Positions 9,933-21,390 of a stretch of 64,000 bases of DNA are shown piece after piece (position 1 is the stretch's first letter; the number at the start of each line of letters is the position of its first letter). The notes beneath the pieces are model-generated. The model saw nothing but the letters and a program-made list of their open reading frames with translations, made no database searches and was not told the DNA's origin. This DNA is from Colletes latitarsis. Taxonomy: Eukaryota; Arthropoda; Insecta; Hymenoptera; Colletidae. The stretch spans positions 3,720,001 to 3,784,000 of the forward strand of contig NC_135141.1 in the NCBI RefSeq assembly GCF_051014445.1, given 5' to 3'. A program made the translations under genes and the position numbers.

Positions 9933-10284
9933 GTGGAACCACATTACTACGTGATTCAATCCACAGAAAACCTAGGATCTGGCCAACAAGAATGCGGAAA
10001 AGGTAAAATCATGAGCCAGATGCGGGCATAACGCAGACCTAACTCAGACCTAACCGGTGTTATCCCCTAAAATGTGGATCGAAGCCAGCTTTAATTGACT
10101 GTTTCAGTGTGGTACCACATTACTACGTGACTCAAACCCGAAAAAACCCAGGTTCTGGCCAACAAGTATGCGAAGAAGGCAAAATCATGAGCCAGATGTG
10201 GGCATAAGCCAAACCTAACCCAGACCTAACCGGTTTTATCCTCTAAAATATTGATCGAAACCAGGTTTTATTGACTGCTTCTGT
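9933..10284 (+). repeat. Two-monomer insertion relative to the macro-unit
   Basis: Monomers at 9933 and 10109 sit between the M22-type copy at 9758 and the next M1-type copy at 10285, so the run 2 to run 3 spacing is 4,178 bp, which is 3,826 plus 352. The first has GTGGAACCAC and the diverged block CAATCCACAGAAAACCTAGG with AAGAATGCGGAAAAGGTA. The second follows GAAGCCAGC. This pair is rare on the left side of the window but common beyond 47 kb. Confidence 0.85.
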
Positions 10285-13200
10285 TTGGTACCACATTACT
10301 ACGTGATTCAAATCCGAAAAAACCCAGGATCTGGCCAACAAGTACGCAAAGAAGGCAAAATCATGAGCCAGATGCGGGCATAACCCAGACCTAACCCAAA
10401 CCTTACCGGTGTTATCCTCTAAAATATCGATCGAAACTAGGTTCAATTGACTGTTTCACTGTGGTACCACATCACTACGTGATTCAAACTGGAAAAAACC
10501 CAGGATCTGGCCAACAAGTATGCGAAGAAGGCAAAATCATGAGCCAGATGCGTGCATAACCCAGACCTAACCCAGACCTAACCGGTTTTATTCTCTAAAA
10601 TATTGATCGAAACCAAATTTAATGGACTGTTTCAGTGTGGTACCACATTACTACGTGACTCAAACCCGAAAAAACCCAGGTTCTGGCCAACAAGTATTCT
10701 AAGAAGGCAAAATCATGAGCCAGATGTGGGCATAACCCAGACCTAACCCAGACCTAACCGGTTTTATCCTCTTAAATATTGATCGAAACCAGGTTTTATT
10801 GACTGTTACTGTGTGGTACCACATTACTACGTGATTCAAATCCGAAAAACCCAGGATCTGGCCAACAAGTATGCGAAGAAGGCAAAATCTTGAGCCAGAT
10901 GCGGGCATAAGCCAGACCTAACCGATTTTGTCCTCTAAAATATTAATCGAAACCAGGCTTTATTGACTGATACTGTGTGGTACCACTTTACTACGTGATT
11001 TAAATCCGAAAAAAACCCAGGATCTGGCCAACAAGTATGCAAAGAAGGCAAAATCATGAGCCAGATGCGGGCATAACACAGACCTAACCCAGACCTAACC
11101 GGTTTTATCCTCTAAAATATTGATCGAAACCAGGTTTTATTGACTGTTACTTTGTGGTACCACATTACTACGAGATTTAAATCCGAAAAAAACCCAGGAT
11201 CTGGCCAACAAGTATGCAAAGAAGGCAAAATCATGAGCCAGATGCGGGCATAACACAGACCTAACCCAGACCTAACCGGTTATATTCTCTAAAATATTGA
11301 TCGAAACCAGGTTTTGTTGACTGTTTCGTTGTGGTACCGCATTACTACGTGATTCAAACAGGGTAAAACCCAGGTTCTGGCCAACAAGTATGCGAAGAAG
11401 GCAAAATCATGAGCCAGATGCGGGCATAAGCCAGACCTAACCCAGCCCTAACCTGTTTTATCCTCTAAAATATTGATCGAAACCAGGTTTTATTGACTGT
11501 TACTGTGTGGTACCACATTACTGCGTGATTCAAATCCGAAAAAACCCAGGATCTGGCCAACAAGTATGCAAAGATGGAAAAATCATGAGCCAGATGCGGG
11601 CATAACCCAGACCTAACCGGTTTCATCCTCTAAAATAGTGATCGAAATGAGGTTTAATTGACTGTTACTGTGTGGTGCCACATTACTACGTGATTCAAAT
11701 CCGAAAAAACCCAGGATCTGGCCAACAAGTATGCAAAGAATTCAAAATCATGAGCGAGATGCGGGCATAACCCAGACCTAGCCCAGACCTAGCCGGTTTT
11801 ATCCTTTAAGATATTGATCGAAACCAGGTTTTGTTGACTGCTACTGTGTGGTACCACATTACTACGTGATTCAAATGCGAAAAAACCCAGGATCTGGCCA
11901 AGAAGTATGCAAAGAAGGCAAAATCATGAGCCAGATGCGCGCATAACCCAGACCTAAACCAGACCTAACCGGTGTCATCCTCTAAAATATTGATCGAAAC
12001 CAAGTTTAATGGGCCGCTTCAGTGTGGTACCACATTACTACGTGACTCAAACCCGAAAAAACCCAGGTTCTGGCCAACAAGTATGCGAAGAAGGCAAAAT
12101 CATGAGCCAGATGCGTGCATAACTCAGACCTAACCCAGACCTAACCGGTGTCATCCTTTAAAATGTTGATCGAAACCAAGTTTAATGGACTGCTTCAGTG
12201 TGGTACCACATTACTACGTGACTCAAACCCGAAAAAACCCAGGATCTGGCCAACAAGTATGCGAAGAAGGCAAAATCATGAGCCAGATGTGGGCATAAGC
12301 CAGACCTAACCCAGACCTAACCGGTTTTATCCTCTAAACTATTGATCGGAACCTGGTTTTATTGACTGTTTTTGTGTGGTACCACATTACTACGTGATTC
12401 AAATCCGAAAAAACCCAAAATCTGGCCAGGTATGCAAAGAAGGCAAAATCATGAGCCAGATGCGCGCATAACCCAGACCTAAACCAGCCCTAACCTGTTT
12501 TTACTCCAAAATATTGATCGAAACCAGGTTTTATTGACTGTTACTGTGTGGTACCACATTACTACGTGATTCAAATCCGAAAAAACCCAGGATCTGGCAA
12601 ACAAGTATGCAAAGAAGGAAAAATCATGAGCCAGTTGCGGGCATAACCCAGACCTAACCGGTTTTATCCTCTAAAATATTGATCGAAATGAGGTTTAATT
12701 GACTGTTACTGTGTGGTGCCACATTACTACGTGACTCAAACCCGAAAAAACCCAGGATCTGGCCAACAAGTATGCAAAGAAGTCAAAATCATGAGCGAGA
12801 TGCGGGCATAGCCCAGACCTAACCCAGACCTAACCGGTGTTATCCTCTAAAATGTGGATCGAAACCAGCTTTAATTGACTGTTTTAGTGTGGTACCACAT
12901 TACTACGTGACTCAAACCCGAAAAAACCCAGGTTCTGGCCAACAAGTATGCGAAGAAGGCAAAATCATGAGCCAGATGTGGGCATAAGCCAGACCTAACC
13001 CAGACCTAACCGGTTTTATCCTTTAAAATATTGATCGATACCAGGTTTTGTTGACTGCTACTGTGTGGTACCACATTACTACGTGATTCAAATCCGAAAA
13101 AACCCAGGATCTGGCCAACAAGTATGCAAAGAAGGCAAAATCATGAGCCAGATACGCGCATAACCCAGACCTAAACCAGACTTAACCGGTGTCATCCTTT

Positions 13201-13370
13201 AAAATATAGATCGAAACCAAGTTTAGTGGTCTGTTTCAGTGTGTTACCACATTACTACGTAACTCAAACACGAAAAAACCCGGGATCTGGCCAACAAGTA
13301 TGCGAAGAAGGCAAAATCATGAGCGAGATGCGGGCATAACCCAGACCTAACCCAGACCTAACCGGTGTTA
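10285..13370 (+). repeat. Macro-unit run 3 (deleted, with a new tail)
   Basis: Run 3 begins with M1-type (10285) and M2-type (10461) monomers. The second switches to M5-type sequence before its end, so M3 and M4 are missing. From 10637 it tracks M6-M17 at an offset of 9,761 from run 1. A one-base deletion near 12500 (TTTTTACTCC for TTTTATCCTCC) reduces that to 9,760. After the GTGGTGCCAC monomer at 12713 it no longer follows run 1, but it continues to match run 4 at an offset of 8,013 until about 13.37 kb. Runs 3 and 4 therefore share a more recent ancestor than either does with run 1. Confidence 0.82.
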
Positions 13371-13810
13371 TCCTCTAAAATGTGGATCGAAACCTGCTTT
13401 AATTGACTGTTTTAGTGTGGTACCACATTACTACGTGACTCAAACCCGAAAAAACCCAGGTTCTGGCCAACAAGTATGCGAAGAAGGCAAAATCATGAGC
13501 CAGATGTGGGCATAAGCCAGACCTAACCCAGACCTAACCGGTTTTATCCTTTAAAATATTGATCGATACCAGGTTTTGTTGACTGCTACTGTGTGGTACC
13601 ACATTACTACGTGATTCAAATCCGAAAAAACCCAGGATCTGGCCAACAAGTATGCAAAGAAGGCAAAATCATCAGCCAGATGCGCGCATAACCCAGACCT
13701 AAACCAGACTTAACCGGTGTCATCCTTTAAAATATTGATAGAAACCAAGTTTAGTGGACTGTTTCAGTGTGTTACCACATTACTACGTAACTCAAACACG
13801 AAAAAACCCG
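12790..13810 (+). repeat. 3-monomer tandem repeat, 528-bp period
   Basis: Monomers at 12889, 13065 and 13241 repeat at 13417, 13593 and 13769, an exact offset of 528 bp. Shared variants are TGACTGTTTTAGTG, ATTGATCGATACCAGG and the GTGTTACCAC monomer with CCCGGGATC. The second copy is cut short near 13.81 kb, where it becomes an AAGAATGCGGAAAAGGTA-type monomer. About 1.9 copies are present. Confidence 0.85.
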
Positions 13811-14800
13811 GGATCTGGCCAACAAGAATGCGGAAAAGGTAAAATCATGAGCCAGATGCGGGCATAACGCAGACCTAACTCAGACCTAACCGGTGTTATC
13901 CTCCAAAATATTGATCGAAACCAGGCTTTATTGACTGTTACTGTGTGGTACCACTTTACTACGTGATTTAAATCCGAAAAAAACCCAGGATCTGGCCAAC
14001 AAGTATGCAAAGAAGGCAAAATCATGAGCCAGATGCGGGCATAACACAGACCTAACCCAGACCTAACCGGTTATATTCTCTAAAATATTGATCGAAACCA
14101 GGTTTTGTTGACTGTTTCGTTGTGGTACCGCATTACTACGTGATTCAAACAGGGTAAAACCCAGGTTCTGGCCAACAAGTATGCGAAGAAGGCAAAATCA
14201 TGAGCCAGATGCGGGCATAAGCCAGACCTAACCCAGCCCTAACCTGTTTTATCCTCTAAAATATTGATCGAAACCAGGTTTTATTGACTGTTACTGTGTG
14301 GTACCACATTACTTCGTGATTCAAATCCGAGAAACCCAGGATCTGGCCAACAAGTATGCGAAGAAGGCAAAATCTTGAGCCAGATGCGGGCATAAGCCAG
14401 ACCTAACCGGTTTTGTCCTCTAGAATATTGATCGAAACCAGGCTTTATTGACTGTTACTGTGTGGTACCACTTTACTACGTGATTTAAATCCGAAAAAAG
14501 CCCAGAATCTGGCCAACAAGTATGCGAAGAAGGCAAAATCATGAGCCAGATGCGGGCATAACCCAGACCTAACCCAAACCTTACCGGTTATATTCTCTAA
14601 AATATCGATCGAAACTAGGTTTAATTGACTGTTTCACTGTGGTACCACATCACTACGTGATTCAAACTGGAAAAAACCCAGGATCTGGCCAACAAGTATG
14701 CGAAGAAGGCAAAATCATGAGCCAGATGCGCGCATAACCCAGACCTAAACCAGACCTAACCGGTGTCATCCTCTAAAATATTGATCGAAACCAAGTTTAA
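13811..14800 (+). repeat. Mosaic segment rebuilt from M8-M11 and M1/M2 types
   Basis: After the AAGAATGCGGAAAAGG block come an M8/M9-type monomer (13945, CCACTTTACT), an M10-type one (TTTCGTTGTGG with CAAACAGGG) and then a new variant, ACTTCGTGATTC with CCGAGAAACCC, at 14311. That last variant recurs at 23201. Further on, an ATATCGATCGAAACTAGG segment leads to an M2-type monomer near 14.64 kb. No unique sequence is present; the order is not that of the macro-unit. Confidence 0.75.
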
Positions 14801-17800
14801 TGGGCCGCTTCAGTGTGGTACCACTTTACTACGTGACACAAACCCGAAAAAACCCAGGTTCTGGCCAACAAGTATGCGAAGGAGGCAAAATCATGAGCCA
14901 GATGCGTGCATAACTCGGACCTAACCCAGACCTAACCGGTGTCATCCTTTAAAATGTTGATCGAAACCAAGTTTAATGGACTGTTTCAGTGTGGTACCAC
15001 ATTACTACGTGACTCAAACCCGAAAAAACCCAGGATCTGGCCAACATGTATGCGAAGAAGGCAAAATAATGAGCCAGATGTTGGCATAAGCCAGACCTAA
15101 CTCAGACCTATCCGGTTTTATACTCTAAACTATTGATCGGAACCTGGTTTTATTGACTGTTACTGTGTGGTACCACATTACTACGTGATTCAAATCCGAA
15201 GAAACCCAAAATCTGGCCAAGTATGCAAACATGGCAAAATCATGAGCCAGATGCAGGCATAAGCCAGACCTAACCCAGACCTAACCGGTGTCATCCTCTA
15301 AAATATTGATCGAAACCAAGTTTAATGGGCCGCTTCAGTGTGGTACCACATTACTACGTGACTCAAACCCGAAAAACCCCAGGTTCTGGCCAACAAGTAT
15401 GCGATGAAGGCAAAATCATGAGCCAGATGCGTGCATAACTCAGACCTAACCCAGACCTAACCGATGTCATCCTTTAAAATGTTGATCGAAACCAAGTTTA
15501 ATGGACTGTTTCAGTGTGGTACCACATTACTACGTGACTCAAACCCGAAAAAACCCTGGATCTGGCCAACAAGTATGCAAAGATGGAAAAATCATGAGCC
15601 ATATGCGGGCATAACCCAGACCTAACCGGTTTTATCCTCTAAAATAGTGATCGAAATGAGGTTTAATTGACTGTTACTGTGTGGTGCCACATTACTACGT
15701 GACTCAAACCCGAAAAAACCCAGGTTCTGGCCAACAAGTATGCGAAGAAGGCAAAATCATGAGCGAGATGCGGGCATAACCCAGACCTAACCCAGACCTA
15801 ATCGGTTTTATCCTTTAAAATATTGATCGATACCAGGTTTTGTTGACTGCTACTGTGTGGTACCACATTACTACGTGATCCAAATCCGAAAAAACCCAGG
15901 ATCTGGCCAACAAGTATGCAAAGAAGGCAAAATCATGAGCCAGATGCGCGCATAACCCAGACCTAAACCAGACCTAACCGTTATCATCCTCCAAAATATT
16001 GATCGAAACCAAGTTTAATGGGCCGCTTCAGTGTGGTACCACAGTACTACGTGACTCAAACCCGAAAAAACCCAGGTTCTGGCCAACAAGTATGCGAAGA
16101 AGGCATAATCATGAGCCAGATGTGGGCATAAGCCAGACCTAACCCAGACCTAACCGGTTTTATCCTCTAAAATAGTGATCGAAACCAAATTTAATGGATT
16201 GTTTCTGAGTGCTACCACATTACTACGTGACTCAAACCCGAAAAAACCCAGGATCTGGCCAACAAGTATGCGAAGAAGGCAAAATCATGAGCCAGATGCG
16301 CGCATAACCCAGACCTAAACCAGACCTAACCGGTGTCATCATCTAAAATATTGATCGAAACCAAGTTTAATGGGCCGCTTCAGTGTGGTACCACTTTACT
16401 ACGTGACTCAAACCCGAAAAAACCCAGGTTCTGGCCAACAAGTATGCGAAGGAGGCATAATCATGAGCCAGATGCGTGCATAACTCGGACCTAACCCAGA
16501 CCTAACCGGTGTCATCCTTTAAAATGTTGATCGAAACCAAGTTTAATGGACTGTTTCAGTGTGGTACCACATTACTACGTGACTCAAACCCGAAAAAACC
16601 CAGGATCTGGCCAACATGTATGCGAAGATGGAAAAATCATGAGGCATATGCGGGCATAACCCAGACCTAACCGGTTTTATCCTCTAAAATAGTGATCGAA
16701 ATGAGGTTCAATTGACTGTTACTGTGTGGTGCCACATTACTACGTGACTCAAACCCGAAAAAACCCAGGTTCTGGCCAACAAGTATGCGAAGAAGGCAAA
16801 ATCATGAGCGAGATGCGGGCATAACCCAGACCTAACCCAGACCTAATCGGTTTTATCCTTTAAAATATTGATCGATACCAGGTTTTGTTGACTGCTACTG
16901 TGTGGTACCACATTACTACGTGATCCAAATCCGAAAAAACCCAGGATCTGGCCAACAAGTATGCAAAGAAGGCAAAATCATGAGCCAGATGCGCGCATAA
17001 CCCAGACCTAAACCAGACCTAACCGTTATCATCCTCCAAAATATTGATCGAAACCAAGTTTAATGGGCCGCTTCAGTGTGGTACCACAGTACTACGTGAC
17101 TCAAACCCGAAAAAACCCAGGTTCTGGCCAACAAGTATGCGAAGAAGGCATAATCATGAGCCAGATGTGGGCATAAGCCAGACCTAACCCAGACCTAACC
17201 GGTTTTATCCTCTAAAATAGTGATCGAAACCAAATTTAATGGATTGTTTCTGAGTGCTACCACATTACTACGTGACTCAAACCCGAAAGAACCCAGGATC
17301 TGGCCAACAAGTATGCGAAGAAGGCAAAATCATGAGCCAGATGCGCGCATAACCCAGACCTAAACCAGACCTAACCGGTGTCATCCTCTAAAATATTGAT
17401 CGAAACCAAGTTTAATGGGCCGCTTCAGTGTGGTACCACTTTACTACGTGACTCAAACCCGAAAAAACCCAGGTTCTGGCCAACAAGTATGCGAAGGAGG
17501 CAAAATCATGAGCCAGATGCGTGCATAACTCGGACCTAACCCAGACCTAACCGGTGTCATCCTTTAAAATGTTGATCGAAACCAAGTTTAATGGACTGTT
17601 TCAGTGTGGTACCACATTACTACGTGACTCAAACCCGAAAAAACCCAGGATCTGGCCAACATGTATGCGAAGAAGGCAAAATCATGAGCCAGATGTTGGC
17701 ATAAGCCAGACCTAACCCAGACCTAACCGGTTTTATACTCTAAACTATTGATCGGAACCTGGTTTTATTGACTGTTACTGTGTGGTACCACATTACTACG

Positions 17801-18130
17801 TGATTCAAATCCGAAGAAACCCAAAATCTGGCCAAGTATGCAAACATGGCAAAATCATGAGCCAGATGCAGGCATAAGCCAGACCTAACCCAGACCTAAC
17901 CGGTTTTATCCTCTAAAATAGTGATCGAAATGAGGTTTAATTGACTGTTACTGTGTGGTACCACAGTACTACGTGACTCAAACCCGAAAAAACCCAGGTT
18001 CTGGCCAACAAGTATGCGAAGAAGGCATAATCATGAGCCAGATGTGGGCATAAGCCAGACCTAACCCAGACCTAACCGGTTTTATCCTCTAAAATAGTGA
18101 TCGAAACCAAATTTAATGGATTGTTTCTGA
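14800..18130 (+). repeat. Locally amplified block with a 6-monomer (1,045-bp) period
   Basis: Monomers at 15857, 16033, 16209, 16385, 16561 and 16726 (the last 176 bp, the one before it 165 bp) are followed by the same series starting at 16902. The offset of 1,045 bp equals five 176-bp and one 165-bp monomers. Upstream, 15516 and 15681 also match 16561 and 16726 at 1,045 bp. Markers are GTGATCCAAATCC, ACAGTACTACG (at about 16042, 17087 and 17964), GAAGGAGGC and CATAACTCGGACC. The flank 14.8-15.3 kb recurs at 17.4-17.9 kb with an offset of 2,615 bp (marker GATGTTGGCAT at 15077 and 17692). Confidence 0.82.
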
Positions 18131-21100
18131 GTGCTACCACATTACTACGTGATTCGAAACCGAAAAAACCCAGGATCAGGCCAACAAGTATGCGAAGAAG
18201 GAGAAATCATGTGCCAGATGCGCGCATAACCTAGACCTAACCCAGACGTAACCGGTTTTATCCTCTAAAATATTGATCGAAACCAGGTTTTATTGACTGC
18301 TACTGTGTGGTACCACATTACTACGTGATTCAAATCCGAATAAACCCAGGATCTGGCCAACAAGTATGCAAAGATGGCAAAATCATGAGCCAGATGCGCG
18401 CATAACCCAGACCTAACCGGTGTCATCCTCTAAAATATTGATCGAAACCAAGTTTAATGGGCAGTTTCAGTGTGGTATCACATTACAACGAGACTCAAAC
18501 CCGCAAAAAACCCAGGATCTGGCCAACAAGTATGCGAAGAAGGCAAAATCATGAGCCAGATGCGTGCATAACCCAGACCTAACCCAGACCTAACCGGTTT
18601 TATCCTCTAAAATATTGATCGAAACCAAATTTAATGGACTGTTTCAGTGTGGTACCACATTACTACGTGACTCAAACCCGATAAAACCCAGGTTCTGGCC
18701 AACAAGTATTCTAAGAAGGCAAAATCATGAGCCAGATGTGGGCATAACCCAGACCTAACCCAGACCTAACCGGTTTTATCCTCTTAAATATTGATCGAAA
18801 CCAGGTTTTATTGACTGTTACTGTGTGGTACCACATTACTACGTGATTCAAATCCGAAAAACCCAGGATCTGGCCAACAAGTATGCGAAGAAGGCAAAAT
18901 CTTGAGCCAGATGCGGGCATAAGCCAGACCTAACCGGTTTTGTCCTCTAAAATATTAATCGAAACCAGGCTTTATTGACTGATACTGTGTGGTACCACTT
19001 TACTACGTGATTTAAATCCGAAAAAAACCCAGGATCTGGCCAACAAGTATGCAAAGAAGGCAAAATCATGAGCCAGATGCGGGCATAACACAGACCTAAC
19101 CCTGACCTAACCGGTTTTATCCTCTAAAATATTGATCGAAACCAGGTTTTATTGACTGTTACTGTGTGGTACCACATTACTACGAGATTTAAATCCGAAA
19201 AAAACCCAGGATCTGGCCAACAAGTATGCAAAGAAGGCAAAATCATGAGCCAGATGCGGGCATAACACAGACCTAACCCAGACCTAACCGGTTATATTCT
19301 CTAAAATATTGATCGAAACCAGGTTTTGTTGACTGTTTCGTTGTGGTACCGCATTACTGCGTGATTCAAACAGGGTAAAACCCAGGTTCTGGCCAACAAG
19401 TATGCGAAGAAGGCAAAATCATGAGCCAGATGCGGGCATAAGCCAGACCTAACCCAGCCCTAACCTGTTTTATCCTCTAAACTATTGATCGAAACCAGGT
19501 TTTATTGACTGTTACTGTGTGGTACCACATTACTGCGTGATTCAAATCCGAAAAAACCCAGGATCTGGCCAACAAGTATGCAAAGATGGAAAAATCATGA
19601 GCCAGATGCGGGCATAACCCAGACCTAACCGGTTTTATCCTCTAAAATAGTGATCGAAATGAGGTTTAATTGACTGTTACTGTGTGGTGCCACATTACTA
19701 CGTGATTCAAATCCGAAAAAACCCAGGATCTGGCCAACAAGTATGCAAAGAATTCAAAATCATGAGCGAGATGCGGGCATAACCCAGACCTAGCCCAGAC
19801 CTAGCCGGGTTTATCCTTTAAGATATTGATCGAAACCAGGTTTTGTTGACTGCTACTGTGTGGTACCACATTACTACGTGATTCAAATGCGAAAAAACCC
19901 AGGATCTGGCCAAGAAGTATGCGAAGAAGGCAAAATCATGAGCCAGATGCGCGCATAACCCAGACCTAAACCAGACCTAACCGGTGTCATCCTCTAAAAT
20001 ATTGATCGAAACCAAGTTTAATGGGCTGCTTCAGTGTGGTACCACATTACTACGTGACTCAAACCCGAAAAAACCCAGGTTCTGGCCAACGAGTATGCGA
20101 AGAAGGCAAAATCATGAGCCAGATGCGTGCATAACTCAGACCTAACCCAGACCTAACCGGTGTCATCCTTTAAAATGTTGATCGAAACCAAGTTTAATGG
20201 ACTGCTTCAGTGTGGTACCACATTACTACGTGACTCAAACCCGAAAAAACCCAGGATCTGGCCAACAAGTATGCGAAGAAGGCAAAATCATGAGCCAGAT
20301 GTGGGCATAAGCCAGACCTAACCCAGACCTAACCGGTTTTAGCCTCTAAACTATTGATCGGAACCTGGTTTTATTGACTGTTTTTGTGTGGTACCACATT
20401 ACTACGTGATTCAAATCCGAAAAAACCCAAAATCTGGCCAGGTATGCAAAGAAGGCAAAATCATGAGCCAGATGCGCGCATAACCCAGACCTAAACCAGC
20501 CATAACCTGTTTTATCCTCCAAAATATTGATCGAAACCAGGTTTTATTGACTGTTACTGTGTGGTACCACATTACTACGTGATTCAAATCCGAAAAAACC
20601 CAGGACCTGGCAAACAAGTATGCAAAGAAGGAAAAATCATGAGCCAGTTGCGGGCATAACCCAGACCTAACCGGTTTTATCCTCTAAAATATTGATCGAA
20701 ATGAGGTTTAATTGACTGTTACTGTGTGGTGCCACATTACTACGTGACTCAAACCCGAAAAAACCCAGGATCTGGCCAACAAGTATGCAAAGAAGTCAAA
20801 ATCATGAGCGAGATGCGGGCATAGCCCAGACCTAACCCAGACCTAACCGGTGTTATCCTCTAAAATGTGGATCGAAACCAGCTTTAATTGACTGTTTTAG
20901 TGTGGTACCACATTACTACGTGACTCAAACCCGAAAAAACCCAGGTTCTGGCCAACAAGTATGCGAAGAAGGCAAAATCATGAGCCAGATGTGGGCATAA
21001 GCCAGACCTAACCCAGACCTAACCGGTTTTATCCTTTAAAATATTGATCGATACCAGGTTTTGTTGACTGCTACTGTGTGGTACCACATTACTACGTGAT

Positions 21101-21390
21101 TCAAATCCGAAAAAACCCAGGATCTGGCCAACAAGTATGCAAAGAATGCAAAATCATGAGCCAGATACGCGCATAACCCAGACCTAAACCATACTTAACC
21201 GGTGTCATGCTTTAAAATATTGATCGAAACCAAGTTTAGTGGTCTGTTTCAGTGGGTTACCACATTACTACGTAACTCAAACACGAAAAAACCCGGGATC
21301 TGGCCAACAAGTATGCGAAGAAGGCAAAATCATCAGCGAGATGCGGGCATAACCCAGACCTAACCCAGACCTAACCGGTGTTATCCTCCA
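18131..21390 (+). repeat. Macro-unit run 4 (starts at M3)
   Basis: Run 4 starts at an M3-type monomer (GTGCTACCAC, GATTCGAAACC) and follows run 1 at an offset of 17,773 bp through M17 near 20561. It then follows run 3 at an offset of 8,012-8,013 through the 12713-13370 tail. M1 and M2 are missing; the monomer before 18131 belongs to the 1,045-bp block. Divergence from run 3 occurs at about 21.39 kb, where ATATCGATCGAAACCAAATT replaces ATGTGGATCG. Confidence 0.83.

Noticed and set aside
15857..17946. Long terminal repeats or a nested retroelement giving the 1,045-bp direct repeat
   Set aside because: The repeated unit is itself six ordinary monomers; there is no internal coding region, primer-binding site, polypurine tract or target-site duplication.
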